A stretch of 64,000 nt of DNA. It comes from Owenweeksia sp965229445. GTDB taxonomy: Bacteria > Bacteroidota > Bacteroidia > Flavobacteriales > Schleiferiaceae. Position 1 is the stretch's first letter; each line of letters starts with the position of its first letter. A program made the translations under genes and the position numbers. Under the pieces are notes generated by a model. The model saw only the letters and a list, made by a program, of their open reading frames with translations, ran no database searches and had not been told where the DNA came from. Where the stretch lies: contig OZ245876.1 of assembly GCA_965229445.1 (NCBI GenBank), forward strand, positions 744,001 to 808,000, given 5' to 3'. Below are positions 31,920 to 39,585 of the stretch, one piece after another.

Positions 31920-32360
31920 TTAGTTGTTTAACGTAACTGTATGTCTTTCAATTTGGTCTAAAAGGGAATTGACATCCTTGTGAATCGCATTATATTGATC
32001 CAGCATAAAGTTGCGGATAAAGAGATTCATCTTTAGGGTTTCCTGAAATTTCCGATTTTCCATCAAGGCTTGATGACTCACTGGCTCAGCGGTAACCCAA
32101 ACCTGGTCCATGTTGATCAAGTCAAGGAACTGTGGATAAAAGGTATTCCATTGGTGACCATCGTCCACTCCTTTTGTAGTATTTACTAGGTAGGTGTACT
32201 TGACTGTATACAGGTTGGATATTGCATTTCTGAGCGAGTCGTCAGAAATAAGATCCATTCCTACAGATTTAAGATTCTCCCAAGCCGCAGTGTTGTTAGA
32301 TAATTGATAATTGCCCAGGATGTTGCCATAGTATGGCTTTAACGAATCATTCATAGGCAA
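31920..32360 (-). pseudogene. Truncated C-terminal part of a DUF6090-like membrane protein
   Basis: An open frame of at most about 160 residues (an in-frame TAG lies near 32411). It resembles the C-terminal half of DUF6090-type proteins: NDSLKPYYGNIL, AWENLKSVGMDLISDDSLRNAISNLY, then FLIRNFML-like helices. The N-terminal part of that family, including its transmembrane helix (typically ending ALQINNWNE), is missing. It follows directly after a truncated helicase-type fragment, so this looks like a deletion joint, not a working gene. Family assignment is from memory of the pattern. Confidence 0.5.
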
Positions 32361-32377
32361 CCGCTCTTGTAATGCCT

Positions 32378-32632
32378 TTAAGATGATCTCGTTGGCTTTT
32401 GAAGCCGAGAGCTATTGGAAATTCCGATTAAAACACGACAATGGTAATGAGCATCATCTTCAAGCTCTTCAGGAAATTTTCCACCTGGCAATTGATCAAC
32501 TACTTTAGCTACTTTTTGCCAACCTCTTAAATGGAAATACCCAATACAGAAATCAGCTCGAAGAGATTTTTCTAAAGTTTTGTTTAGTCCTTCTTCTAAG
32601 TGTTTCTCTATGTTGTCAAATATCGTAGGCAT
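32378..32632 (-). pseudogene. N-terminal remnant of a helicase/PLD-type defence protein
   Basis: An 84-residue frame. MPTIFDNIEKHLEEGLNKTLEKSLRADFCIGYFHLRGWQKV and CRVLIGI match the start of the large PLD-like plus SNF2/DEAD helicase proteins often linked to restriction or defence loci. Those run to about 900-1100 residues; here the frame stops after ISNSSRLQKPTRSS. It begins 2 bp after the XRE gene, so it was once its operon partner. Most likely a degraded gene. Confidence 0.6.
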
Positions 32633-32634
32633 AA

Positions 32635-32826
32635 TTATTTATCCTCTTTAATTAAATCTTTGACTTCAACTTCCAAGATTTTGGCAATTTCAAAAAGTAT
32701 TTCCAATCTTGGTTGTTGTCTGTTTTGTACATAGCCATTCACCATATTGTAACTCTTTCCAAGCTTTTCAGCTAACCATGTCTGCTTAATTCCTTTCTGT
32801 TCTAAAACTTCCTTTATTCGGTTCAT
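32635..32826 (-). CDS. Small XRE-family transcriptional regulator
   Basis: A 63-residue helix-turn-helix protein starting MNRIKEVLEQKGIKQTWLAEK and continuing NMVNGYVQNRQQPRLEILFEIAKILEV. This compact XRE type is found in Bacteroidota next to restriction-modification or helicase defence genes and probably represses them. The ATG at 32826 was chosen because the upstream frame to 33042 runs through repeat DNA. It is still intact although its partner gene downstream is truncated. Confidence 0.75.
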   Translation of the reverse strand: MNRIKEVLEQKGIKQTWLAEKLGKSYNMVNGYVQNRQQPRLEILFEIAKILEVEVKDLIKEDK

Positions 32827-32928
32827 GTCCGCATAAAATTTGATAGCCAAATCACTCTTTTTATCTCGTTGATCAATATAAATACATGTCGTTTCTTTGT
32901 TAGTCTGTCCGAGCGTAGGCAAAAAAAT

Positions 32929-32986
32929 AGGCTCTTTTGGTTTTGCGAAGCGTTGGCTTGTGTTTCGAGCAAAACCAAATGTGCCT
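32929..32986. repeat. Long imperfect hairpin element
   Basis: Eleven-base perfect arms TTTGGTTTTGC (32936-32946) and GCAAAACCAAA (32969-32979), extended outward after three mismatches by AGGC (32929-32932) and GCCT (32983-32986). It lies in the gap between the XRE gene and the 133-bp repeat. I recall similar intergenic elements in other Bacteroidota genomes, but their function is unknown. Confidence 0.65.
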
Positions 32987-33016
32987 GTTTGCCCGTGGGC
33001 TTTCCTTGTATGAAGC

Positions 33017-33149
33017 ACAACTAACGCATAAACCCAGTCCATTGCGTTTATGCAGCAACATGCTTCGGGATAAGCTTAGTGCTTTTATAAATCTAAGATT
33101 TTATGGAGATCGGAAAAATCGATTGAGCTAAGCATGAGTTTACATGTTC
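33017..33149. repeat. 133-bp direct repeat, copy 1 (left of cassette)
   Basis: Aligns without gaps to copy 2 at 36019-36151 with 11 mismatches (about 92% identity). It starts ACAACTAAC and includes a GCATAAAC/GTTTATGC hairpin and CAACATGCTTCGGG. The two copies lie 3.0 kb apart in the same orientation and bracket three minus-strand genes. In copy 1 the hairpin arms are perfect; in copy 2 they are degraded. Confidence 0.88.
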
Positions 33150-33156
33150 CTCTATC

Positions 33157-33185
33157 GCTGGCGCGGAATTCAATTCCGTGCCAGC
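33157..33185. repeat. Near-perfect palindrome at the cassette edge
   Basis: GCTGGCGCGGAATT (33157-33170), one centre base, then AATTCCGTGCCAGC (33172-33185), one mismatch. Just downstream of the small lipoprotein gene. There is no T-tract, so a REP-like element fits better than an intrinsic terminator. Confidence 0.65.
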
Positions 33186-33191
33186 AAGGGG

Positions 33192-33623
33192 CTATTCCTG
33201 ATACTCTATTGGATAAGTCTTCTCCTCAAATAAAAGTGCTTTAGCAGATTCAGACTCAGCCATAACATAAACCAATGTTCTTTTTGCACTACTACCGCCT
33301 TCTAGTTCCAAATAAAGTCCGCCACTCACAACAAACTTCAGTAGGTGTGATGACCTATTATCTTCGAGTTTAAATTGTTGCAGATGTATCCCTTTTGTAG
33401 ATTTAGAATGATTGTTAAAGGTCATATGAACATAGACTAACTTAGATCCCTTTTCTGCCACGTAGGTTACTGTAGCATAACCATAAGATTTCCCCTCCTT
33501 AATTTTATCAATGGTAAAGCTGACACTACTCGAATGATCATAGGTCTTCTGGATCGTCTTAAAGGATGCGCAAGATGAGGCCAAGAAAAGTCCAAAAGTC
33601 AGAAATACGAGTCTTACGTTCAT
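33192..33623 (-). CDS. Small hypothetical lipoprotein
   Basis: A 143-residue protein with signal MNVRLVFLTFGLFLASSC and lipidation at Cys18. The mature part is rich in beta-strand-like segments (KSYGYATVTYVAEKGSKLVYVHMTF) with no recognised family. The ATG at 33623 gives a clean lipobox; 33641 is a possible but less likely start. It follows the Lnt-like gene by 246 bp and could be its lipoprotein substrate, but this is only suggested by proximity. Confidence 0.75.
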   Translation of the reverse strand: MNVRLVFLTFGLFLASSCASFKTIQKTYDHSSSVSFTIDKIKEGKSYGYATVTYVAEKGSKLVYVHMTFNNHSKSTKGIHLQQFKLEDNRSSHLLKFVVSGGLYLELEGGSSAKRTLVYVMAESESAKALLFEEKTYPIEYQE

Positions 33624-33869
33624 CTTATTTGAATATGGCATTTTAAATCGACCAACTTTAATTTTATGTGTTTAAAAGTAAGTTTATGCGAACCATAAAC
33701 AAACCATACGGAACCTTTTGATATCCAAAAATGAGGGGTTCTAGGTGTTCTTTAGCTTAAACCCACCTGTGGTGTTCCGTATTTGGCATTCGATAAGAAT
33801 GGAGCTTCAACGGTTTGGCTTTAGGTTTTGTTGTAGCAAGAAATACTAACATACTTCTATTTAAATCAA

Positions 33870-35330
33870 TCATCTTTTTTTATAGGTTTTGATCGAGACG
33901 ATAGCTATGAACGACAATAAGAATGCAATACACAGGTAAACGAAGCTATCTTGTATAACTGAGTATAATGTAGTGACACCTTTGGCAGGTAGTTGTGAAT
34001 ACATGATTTTATCATGATCGTCAAAACTGCTCATTTGTGAAACCATTTCACCGTATGGTGTAATGGCTGCAGAGAGTCCAAAACGCGTTGAACGAAGAAC
34101 CGAGTGACCTTGCTCAACAGCCCTAAAGGCTGCCATTTCTGTATGAACAGGGTCGATGCCTCTCCAATCACTTGATGGAAGCATAACCAAATCTGCTCCT
34201 AATTCACCATACCCTTTTGCCAGATACGGAAAATCATAATCATAGCAAATTGCGGCTGCGACTTTCGTTCCTTTTATATCAGCAACTTTTAAAGGCGACT
34301 TTCCCTGCACAGCTGGTTCTCCTGGTACGGGTTGATGCTTGAGGTATGTATGTGTAATGTTTCCTGACGAATCGATAAACTGGTACTTGTTCTCATACCT
34401 CAAGGGAGATTGTGAAATGGGTGTCACATAAGAAGCTACTAAGGTGATATTGAGTTCAGCAGCTAGTTCCTTGATGGAGTTAATCCATTCATTTTCATCT
34501 TCAGGCATTATAAATATAGCGGCTTCGTTCCATGAAATTATTTCAGCACCACCGCCTGCTGCAGTTCTGGTTCGTTTAAATAATGTCGTTCTAGTATGTT
34601 CAGTACTTTCCTTGGATGGCAATGGCAAACCACTTGCATTGGAGTCTGTTCCAACTGCGGCAACAGTTACACTGTCTTTACCAATGCCTTTGCTCATGTC
34701 GTAACGGATGGAACCAAATGCAATTAAAAGGATCAGCATAATTAACGGGAGCTGAAATGTTGAAGTAGCGGTTTTTCTTTTGATTATGATATTAGCAATT
34801 GAGACATTAACCCAATAAATCAAAAAGCTTAGTCCAGCCAACCCAAACAAGGATACTGTTTGAATAAGTGATACATTATCGTGCATGGTATATGCAGCTA
34901 CTCCCCAACTGGCAAGAGGTGTAAAGGTGTATTGAATCCATTCCATAATGATCATGATGACAGGAAATAGAAACAGCGCATATTTCTGATTTCTAAACTT
35001 GCTCCAGATCAAGTATCCCGGCAGGTGAAACAAACTAATTGGGATCGAGTAGAGAAAGACCAGCACCAATGGAATTGGATCGCTAATAATCTTGGTTACA
35101 ACAAGAGACCAGGCCAAAACTAAAGCGAGAGAAAAGTTTAGCCTTGACTTCCAACCTTGTGTGAGACCTAGATATATTAAAAATGGAACACTTGAAACCC
35201 AAGCCATGACTTCGATACTAAAGGTCATGTGCGTAAGGGCCATGGTAACTATTCCCATTGCGAGATACCACAGAGGATTAATTTTAGCTACATAGAATCC
35301 TTGTCTGTGGGTGCTTGATAATCCTTTCAT
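33870..35330 (-). CDS. Apolipoprotein N-acyltransferase-like protein (Lnt family)
   Basis: A 486-residue membrane protein: about six helices over residues 15-210, a nitrilase-fold periplasmic domain at about 220-450, and a C-terminal helix. The catalytic Glu-Lys-Cys triad is visible as Glu in SWNEAAIF, Lys in YLKHQPVPGEP and Cys in AAAICYDYDFP. Family role: N-acylation of the lipidated cysteine of lipoproteins. It sits in a repeat-bracketed cassette with a Crp/Fnr regulator and a small lipoprotein. That makes it a likely accessory, horizontally carried copy and not the housekeeping lnt, which was not seen here. Confidence 0.85.
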   Translation of the reverse strand: MKGLSSTHRQGFYVAKINPLWYLAMGIVTMALTHMTFSIEVMAWVSSVPFLIYLGLTQGWKSRLNFSLALVLAWSLVVTKIISDPIPLVLVFLYSIPISLFHLPGYLIWSKFRNQKYALFLFPVIMIIMEWIQYTFTPLASWGVAAYTMHDNVSLIQTVSLFGLAGLSFLIYWVNVSIANIIIKRKTATSTFQLPLIMLILLIAFGSIRYDMSKGIGKDSVTVAAVGTDSNASGLPLPSKESTEHTRTTLFKRTRTAAGGGAEIISWNEAAIFIMPEDENEWINSIKELAAELNITLVASYVTPISQSPLRYENKYQFIDSSGNITHTYLKHQPVPGEPAVQGKSPLKVADIKGTKVAAAICYDYDFPYLAKGYGELGADLVMLPSSDWRGIDPVHTEMAAFRAVEQGHSVLRSTRFGLSAAITPYGEMVSQMSSFDDHDKIMYSQLPAKGVTTLYSVIQDSFVYLCIAFLLSFIAIVSIKTYKKR

Positions 35331-35409
35331 CTTTCTTTGTTTTTAAGTTGAGAACAAAGGTTGATGATGCGGATTTTGAATCCATTAACATTTGATAAAG
35401 GATGGTATT

Positions 35410-36000
35410 TTATTCCAAGAGTTCCCTTCGGAGCCTGCTTAGGGAAATATTTGTAATTCCGAGATATGAGGCAATGTCAACGTGTGAGATTAGATTTTCC
35501 AGCAAGTGATATTTTTCTCTAAAAAGAATGAGCCTTTCTTTCGCGTTCAACGAGGCGAGCGCAATTTCTTTTTCAACTTTTGCAAGGAGTTCATATTGCA
35601 ACACCATATTGCCAAACTCGCGTATGTCAATGTGATTTATCATCAGCTGCTCAAACTTGTCAGCGTTTAAACTGGCTAGGGTCAGCTTTGTAAGCGCTTG
35701 AAAGTTGAGGTGAGATATTTGATTGGCTGTTCTCGTTTTATTCGGAGAGAGTACATTGCCTTCAAGAAAATAAGATATAGTTACTTCCTCACCTTCCGGG
35801 CTTAGCAAAAAGCTCCGGCAGACACCTTCGTAAACAAAGTATTCCTTGTTGTTTTTTTTTCCTCTATCAATAAACACATCTCCTTTTTCATAATCCTCAA
35901 CTAAAATCAAGTCACTTATCAGATCTAATGACCCCTCCGATACAGTAGCTACCTTGTTTAATAAGGGTCTTGTTCGTTCTTTAATCTGTTCGAAATTCAT
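35410..36000 (-). CDS. Crp/Fnr family transcriptional regulator
   Basis: A 196-residue regulator with a cyclic-nucleotide-binding-type beta-roll (residues about 20-120, YEKGDVFIDRGKKNNKEYFVYEG) and a C-terminal winged helix with recognition segment ISHVDIASYLGITNISLSRLRREL. No Fnr-type cysteines are seen, so it is not an iron-sulfur oxygen sensor; its ligand is unknown. It starts 19 bp after the 133-bp repeat and lies upstream of the Lnt-like gene, so it is probably the cassette's own regulator. Confidence 0.9.
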   Translation of the reverse strand: MNFEQIKERTRPLLNKVATVSEGSLDLISDLILVEDYEKGDVFIDRGKKNNKEYFVYEGVCRSFLLSPEGEEVTISYFLEGNVLSPNKTRTANQISHLNFQALTKLTLASLNADKFEQLMINHIDIREFGNMVLQYELLAKVEKEIALASLNAKERLILFREKYHLLENLISHVDIASYLGITNISLSRLRRELLE

Positions 36001-36018
36001 GACTATCTTTTATTTGCT

Positions 36019-36151
36019 ACAACTAACACATATACGCAGTCCATTGCATTTAAGCAGCAACATGCTTCGGGAAAAGCTTATTGCTTTTCTAAATCTAAGA
36101 TTTTATGGAGAACGGAAAAATCGATTGAGCTTAGCATGAGATTACATGTTC
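36019..36151. repeat. 133-bp direct repeat, copy 2 (right of cassette)
   Basis: Partner of 33017-33149, same orientation and length, 11 substitutions. The start codon of the Crp/Fnr gene lies 19 bp beyond its ACAACTAAC end. The rest of the gap to 36253 shows no gene. Confidence 0.88.
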
Positions 36152-36252
36152 TCCTGAAATTAGTACCGACTTTCTGATGACATCTCAAGTACATGAAAAG
36201 GCACAATTCATCGTTAGATAAGCCGGAGAAAGCAAGTCTGGCAAATAGAGCT

Positions 36253-37341
36253 CTAAGCCCCCTTGAACTCAGCAAAATCAAATTTCAAAGAGAAAATATT
36301 GCTGTAAAGCACATCGGAAGCGCTGCCTATATTGGTAAGCGCATAGTCAATTGAAAAACCCTTAAATAACAGTCCAATTCCCATGTTCGGCTGCAGCGTA
36401 AAACTCTCGTTGTTGTTGAAGTCACGCACACGGGTCACATTGCCCAATCCAGCACGAAGGAAAATGAAATTATTGTAGGCCAGTTCCAGCCCTAATCCAG
36501 GGGTGATGTTGGCAAACTCGCTTGAAACCAAGGTGTTTTGCTTGCCTCCAAAGCTAAAGTCACCATTTATTTCTGTGTGAAGTCTATAGGATTCTCCGAG
36601 TGCAAAACTTCTTCCTATTCCCAATAATAATCTAGGCAATGTCAATTCTAAATTGTCTTCAGGAAGCTCATTGTCTGTCAGCTCAAATATTGGCCCCAGT
36701 TCTTCTGTGTTGATATTCCAACTGTTAAATGTGGTGGTTACATCCCGCAGGTTAGCTCCCAGTAACCATCCTGCTCTTTCATAATGCACTCCTACATCAA
36801 ACCCAAAGCCTATGGCACTCGCAAATTTGCCGATATGCCTGTATATGATCTTGAAATTGCCACCGTAGGAAAGACCTTGAATTTCTTTGGCTCTGCGCGA
36901 ATAAGTGCCGATCAGAGCATAGTCTGCTGAGGAGAATTCGGTAATACGATCATAATCAACATTGCCATTTTCATCAATTAACCGGGTGGTGTTGAGAATG
37001 CCATCCACGCCAAACCGAATAAGAGAGATGCCAAAAGAGGAATACTGATCAATGGGCTGAGCAAACGCCAGGTAGTCGAACTGCGCAATATCCGCGAAGT
37101 ACTCGGAGTGCATGGCTCCAATTTGCCAGGAATCCTCAACACCTACCAGGCCCGCCGGATTCCAATAGCCGGCTGTAACATCTGAAACGGAGGCGATTAC
37201 TGAGCCAGACATGGCCAGGCCACGTGCGTCTACCCCAATATTCAGAAATTCGTTACTGTACTTTCGCCCCTGACCTAGTGCCAGAAGTGGTACCATTAAT
37301 AAGAGTAAGCTCCAATTCTTCAACCTACAGGACTTTGCCAT
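36253..37341 (-). CDS. PorV/PorQ family outer-membrane barrel protein
   Basis: A 362-residue outer-membrane protein with signal peptide ending LLALGQ. The start MAKSCRLKNW at 37341 is an ATG; the codon before it is TTG. Seen: FLNIGVDARGLAMSGSVIASVSDVTAGYWNPAGLVGV, the N-terminal signature of the PorV/PorQ (FadL-like) family, followed by regular barrel strands. Family role: PorV shuttles T9SS cargo to the surface-modification complex; PorQ-type paralogues are less clear. Given several T9SS substrates nearby this is consistent, but PorV and PorQ cannot be separated from sequence alone. Divergent from pssA. Confidence 0.85.
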   Translation of the reverse strand: MAKSCRLKNWSLLLLMVPLLALGQGRKYSNEFLNIGVDARGLAMSGSVIASVSDVTAGYWNPAGLVGVEDSWQIGAMHSEYFADIAQFDYLAFAQPIDQYSSFGISLIRFGVDGILNTTRLIDENGNVDYDRITEFSSADYALIGTYSRRAKEIQGLSYGGNFKIIYRHIGKFASAIGFGFDVGVHYERAGWLLGANLRDVTTTFNSWNINTEELGPIFELTDNELPEDNLELTLPRLLLGIGRSFALGESYRLHTEINGDFSFGGKQNTLVSSEFANITPGLGLELAYNNFIFLRAGLGNVTRVRDFNNNESFTLQPNMGIGLLFKGFSIDYALTNIGSASDVLYSNIFSLKFDFAEFKGA

Positions 37342-37401
37342 CAAATAAAATCAAATTACGCCATTTAGAACATAAGATTTGAGCTATTATTGCCTTGAGT
37401 T

Positions 37402-38106
37402 ATGAAGTCTTGGCGTTCACTTATACCAAACTTGCTGACCCTGGCCAATCTCGGCTGTGGATTATTAGCCCTGGATGCCATTTTTCTCGGAGCATACGTA
37501 CCGGCCACCTGGTTCATTGTGGCCTCGCTCTGTTTTGATTTTCTAGATGGCTTTGCTGCGCGTATTTTGAAAGTTAGCTCAGAGCTCGGTAAGCAACTTG
37601 ATTCATTGGCAGATTTAGTGAGTTTTGGACTCACCCCTGGTTTCTTGATGTATTACCAGATTTCAGAGTATGATCAGGAAGGGCAGATGTGGTTGGCTTA
37701 TACCGCCCTGGCCATCCCAATTTTTTCGGCATGGAGGTTGGCGGTTTTTAATATTGATGATCGTCAGACTAGCTATTTTCTAGGCTTGCCGACCCCCGCC
37801 AATACCATGTGGATATTTGCAATTGCCCTTTACCCTCTGTATGGTTCCTTTATGAGTATCCAGGAATTTCTTACCCAACCCCTGGTGCTCGCATTAATAT
37901 CTCTCGTCAGTGCCATTCTTCTGGTAACCCCATTTCCACTTCAGTCCTTAAAATTTAAGAATTGGTATTTCGGTGAGAATGTAGGACGTTATTTACTCAT
38001 AGTAGGTACGCTCTTATTACTCTCAATTTTAGGTCTCGATTCGCTATTGTTTATCATACCTTTGTACCTTCTTATTTCGATCATATTTAAACCGCAAACC
38101 GAATGA
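37402..38106 (+). CDS. pssA: CDP-diacylglycerol-serine O-phosphatidyltransferase
   Basis: A 234-residue membrane enzyme that makes phosphatidylserine, precursor of phosphatidylethanolamine, from CDP-diacylglycerol and serine. The CDP-alcohol phosphatidyltransferase motif D-x2-DG-x2-AR-x8-G-x3-D-x3-D is complete, from DFLDGFAAR to GKQLDSLAD, and about seven hydrophobic segments are present. Overlaps purS by 4 bp (ATGA), so they are translationally coupled although functionally unrelated. Confidence 0.95.
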   Translation: MKSWRSLIPNLLTLANLGCGLLALDAIFLGAYVPATWFIVASLCFDFLDGFAARILKVSSELGKQLDSLADLVSFGLTPGFLMYYQISEYDQEGQMWLAYTALAIPIFSAWRLAVFNIDDRQTSYFLGLPTPANTMWIFAIALYPLYGSFMSIQEFLTQPLVLALISLVSAILLVTPFPLQSLKFKNWYFGENVGRYLLIVGTLLLLSILGLDSLLFIIPLYLLISIIFKPQTE

Positions 38107-38360
38107 GATTCAGAGCTGAAATAAATGTTATGCCTCATAAAGCACTCTTGGACCCTCAAGGTAAAGCTGTGGGTCATAGCATGAAGAATATTGGCCTCCC
38201 TGAAATTGACGGAGTCCGTATCGGTAAGCATATCCACCTGGAGCTTGATGCCAGCAGTCGTGAGGAAGCTGGCGCTAAAGTGGAAGAGGCCTGCAAGAAA
38301 CTTCTGGTGAACCAGATTACGGAAACCTTTGATTTTGAATTATTTGAAAACGGAAATTAA
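38103..38360 (+). CDS. purS: Phosphoribosylformylglycinamidine synthase subunit PurS
   Basis: An 85-residue PurS: MRFRAEINVMPHKALLDPQGKAV, then GVRIGKHIHLEL and KLLVNQITETFDFEL. PurS bridges PurQ and PurL in the three-subunit FGAM synthase of purine synthesis. purL and purQ are not in this window. Overlaps pssA by 4 bp and ends before a clear terminator. Confidence 0.93.
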   Translation: MRFRAEINVMPHKALLDPQGKAVGHSMKNIGLPEIDGVRIGKHIHLELDASSREEAGAKVEEACKKLLVNQITETFDFELFENGN

Positions 38361-38408
38361 TCCTATCTTTGGTTAAGAGGATTAAGGTATTACGAAAGGA
38401 ACTGTTCG

Positions 38409-38440
38409 TCCCCGTTTCAAAGAAGGAGCGGGGATTTTTA
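38409..38440 (+). terminator. Intrinsic terminator after purS
   Basis: TCCCCG (38409-38414) pairs with CGGGGA (38429-38434), followed by TTTTTATTT. Confidence 0.85.
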
Positions 38441-38487
38441 TTTCATAGGCTCGCTTTTTCTCGATCACCCCTATCAACAATAAAGTA

Positions 38488-39096
38488 TTGAACTTCCTGG
38501 CACATTTTAGTCTTTCCAACAATGATGAGGATCTGATGATCGGCAACTTCATTGCGGACACGGTGAAAAAGTCGGAATGGCCTATGTATAAGACCAGGGT
38601 TGTTCACGGTATCCAATTGCATCATAAAATTGACTTTTACACAGACAATCATCCGGTAGTTGACCGTAGTAAAAAAAGGTTGCGCCCTAATCACTCCAAG
38701 TACAGCCCGGTAGTGGCCGATATCATTTATGACCACTTTTTGGCGAGCCAATACCAACAGATTTATAATGTGGAACTGAATGACTTTGCAAGCCGGGTTT
38801 ATAAGCTTCTGAGAAAGAGGTGGGATGAATTACCAAAGCCAATCAAGCATATGGTTCCTTATATGGAAAAAGGAAATTGGTTGGTAAATTATGGCAATAA
38901 AGAAGGACTAACCAGGGTGTTTAGAGGGATGAGTCGCAGAGCCAGTTTCAAAAACCAAATGCAGGATGCCACCAAAGATTTATTCCATCAGTATGAAGCT
39001 TTCCAGGCAGATTTTGATGCGTTCTATCCGGACCTTCAGCAATATTGCGCGGCAGAAATTGGTAAAATGAATTTGGATGAAGATCTAAATTTCTAG
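38488..39096 (+). CDS. acpH: Acyl carrier protein phosphodiesterase
   Basis: A 202-residue protein matching AcpH: MNFLAHFSLSNNDEDLMIGNFIADTVK, GIQLHHKIDFYTDNHP and ADIIYDHFLAS. The His/Asp-rich HD-like positions that bind metal are present. Family role: removes the 4'-phosphopantetheine group from ACP. The only good start is TTG at 38488; the frame upstream is open to 38449 but has no ATG or GTG, and the conserved N-terminus begins exactly at the TTG. Confidence 0.92.
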   Translation: MNFLAHFSLSNNDEDLMIGNFIADTVKKSEWPMYKTRVVHGIQLHHKIDFYTDNHPVVDRSKKRLRPNHSKYSPVVADIIYDHFLASQYQQIYNVELNDFASRVYKLLRKRWDELPKPIKHMVPYMEKGNWLVNYGNKEGLTRVFRGMSRRASFKNQMQDATKDLFHQYEAFQADFDAFYPDLQQYCAAEIGKMNLDEDLNF

Positions 39097-39234
39097 TGAG
39101 ATCATTCCGTTGGTCTGCTGACCAATGCCACATCATCCCTAAACGGCAGATGTCCTTTGCAGTCGGGTTTTCATAGCTTGCCCATCCTGAATCAAGAAAA
39201 CATAAAATAAAAGTGGAAAAAGTTGGTTGAGCGA

Positions 39235-39414
39235 TTAATCTTCTTCTTCGCCTTCTTTATACCCAATCATTTTGTGGGCGAGCTTTGGATTAACTGCTTC
39301 AAGACCTATCACTGTGAGCCAGTAACCTACAAATAGGGCCAGGAACACCAACATGCCAAATCCCATTAGGAAAATGATCAGGAAAATGAAAAAACCTAGT
39401 GTTTTGGTAAACAT
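39235..39414 (-). CDS. Small membrane protein with acidic tail, unknown function
   Basis: A 59-residue protein starting MFTKTLGFFIFLIIFLMGFG. Two hydrophobic segments (about residues 6-20 and 21-38) or one long hairpin are followed by VNPKLAHKMIGYKEGEEED, a soluble acidic tail. A good -7 element lies 23 bp upstream and the coding frame is clean, which supports a real gene. No family recognised. It sits alone between acpH and fumC, antisense to both. Confidence 0.65.
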   Translation of the reverse strand: MFTKTLGFFIFLIIFLMGFGMLVFLALFVGYWLTVIGLEAVNPKLAHKMIGYKEGEEED

Positions 39415-39436
39415 CTTATTAGTTCTTTGAGGAGGC

Positions 39437-39444
39437 CAAAGTTA
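39437..39444 (-). promoter_or_regulatory. Predicted -7 element of the 59-residue membrane protein gene
   Basis: TAACTTTG on the minus strand, 23 bp before the ATG at 39414, fits TAnnTTTG. Confidence 0.5.
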
Positions 39445-39502
39445 AAAGAAAATCTATTTGGAAGCGATATTAATTATCGATTCCTAAAACTGGTAAAAAA
39501 AG

Positions 39503-39533
39503 TTGAGCCGTATCGCTCTTGCCAATACCTTTG
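39503..39533 (+). promoter_or_regulatory. Predicted fumC promoter
   Basis: A -33 TTG at 39503-39505 and a -7 TACCTTTG at 39526-39533 with a 20-bp spacer, the best complete Bacteroidota promoter in the window. Leader about 45 nt. Confidence 0.65.
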
Positions 39534-39585
39534 TTGCTCACTTTGGGGCTGATGTCCTGGTCGATAATCATCAAAAATATTCTGC

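Noticed and set aside
32937..33131. Similar short plus-strand frames at 32937-33131 and 35954-36139 (both end ...RFYGxRKNRLS), looking like a repeated gene
   Set aside because: Both lie on the 133-bp direct repeat. Of the 11 base differences most change amino acids, so there is no sign of protein-level selection. Treated as repeat DNA.
33017..36151. Integron cassette array with attC sites
   Set aside because: No integron integrase in the window, and the repeat ends (ACAACTAAC) do not fit the RYYYAAC/GTTRRRY core sites. Kept only as a cassette-like arrangement.
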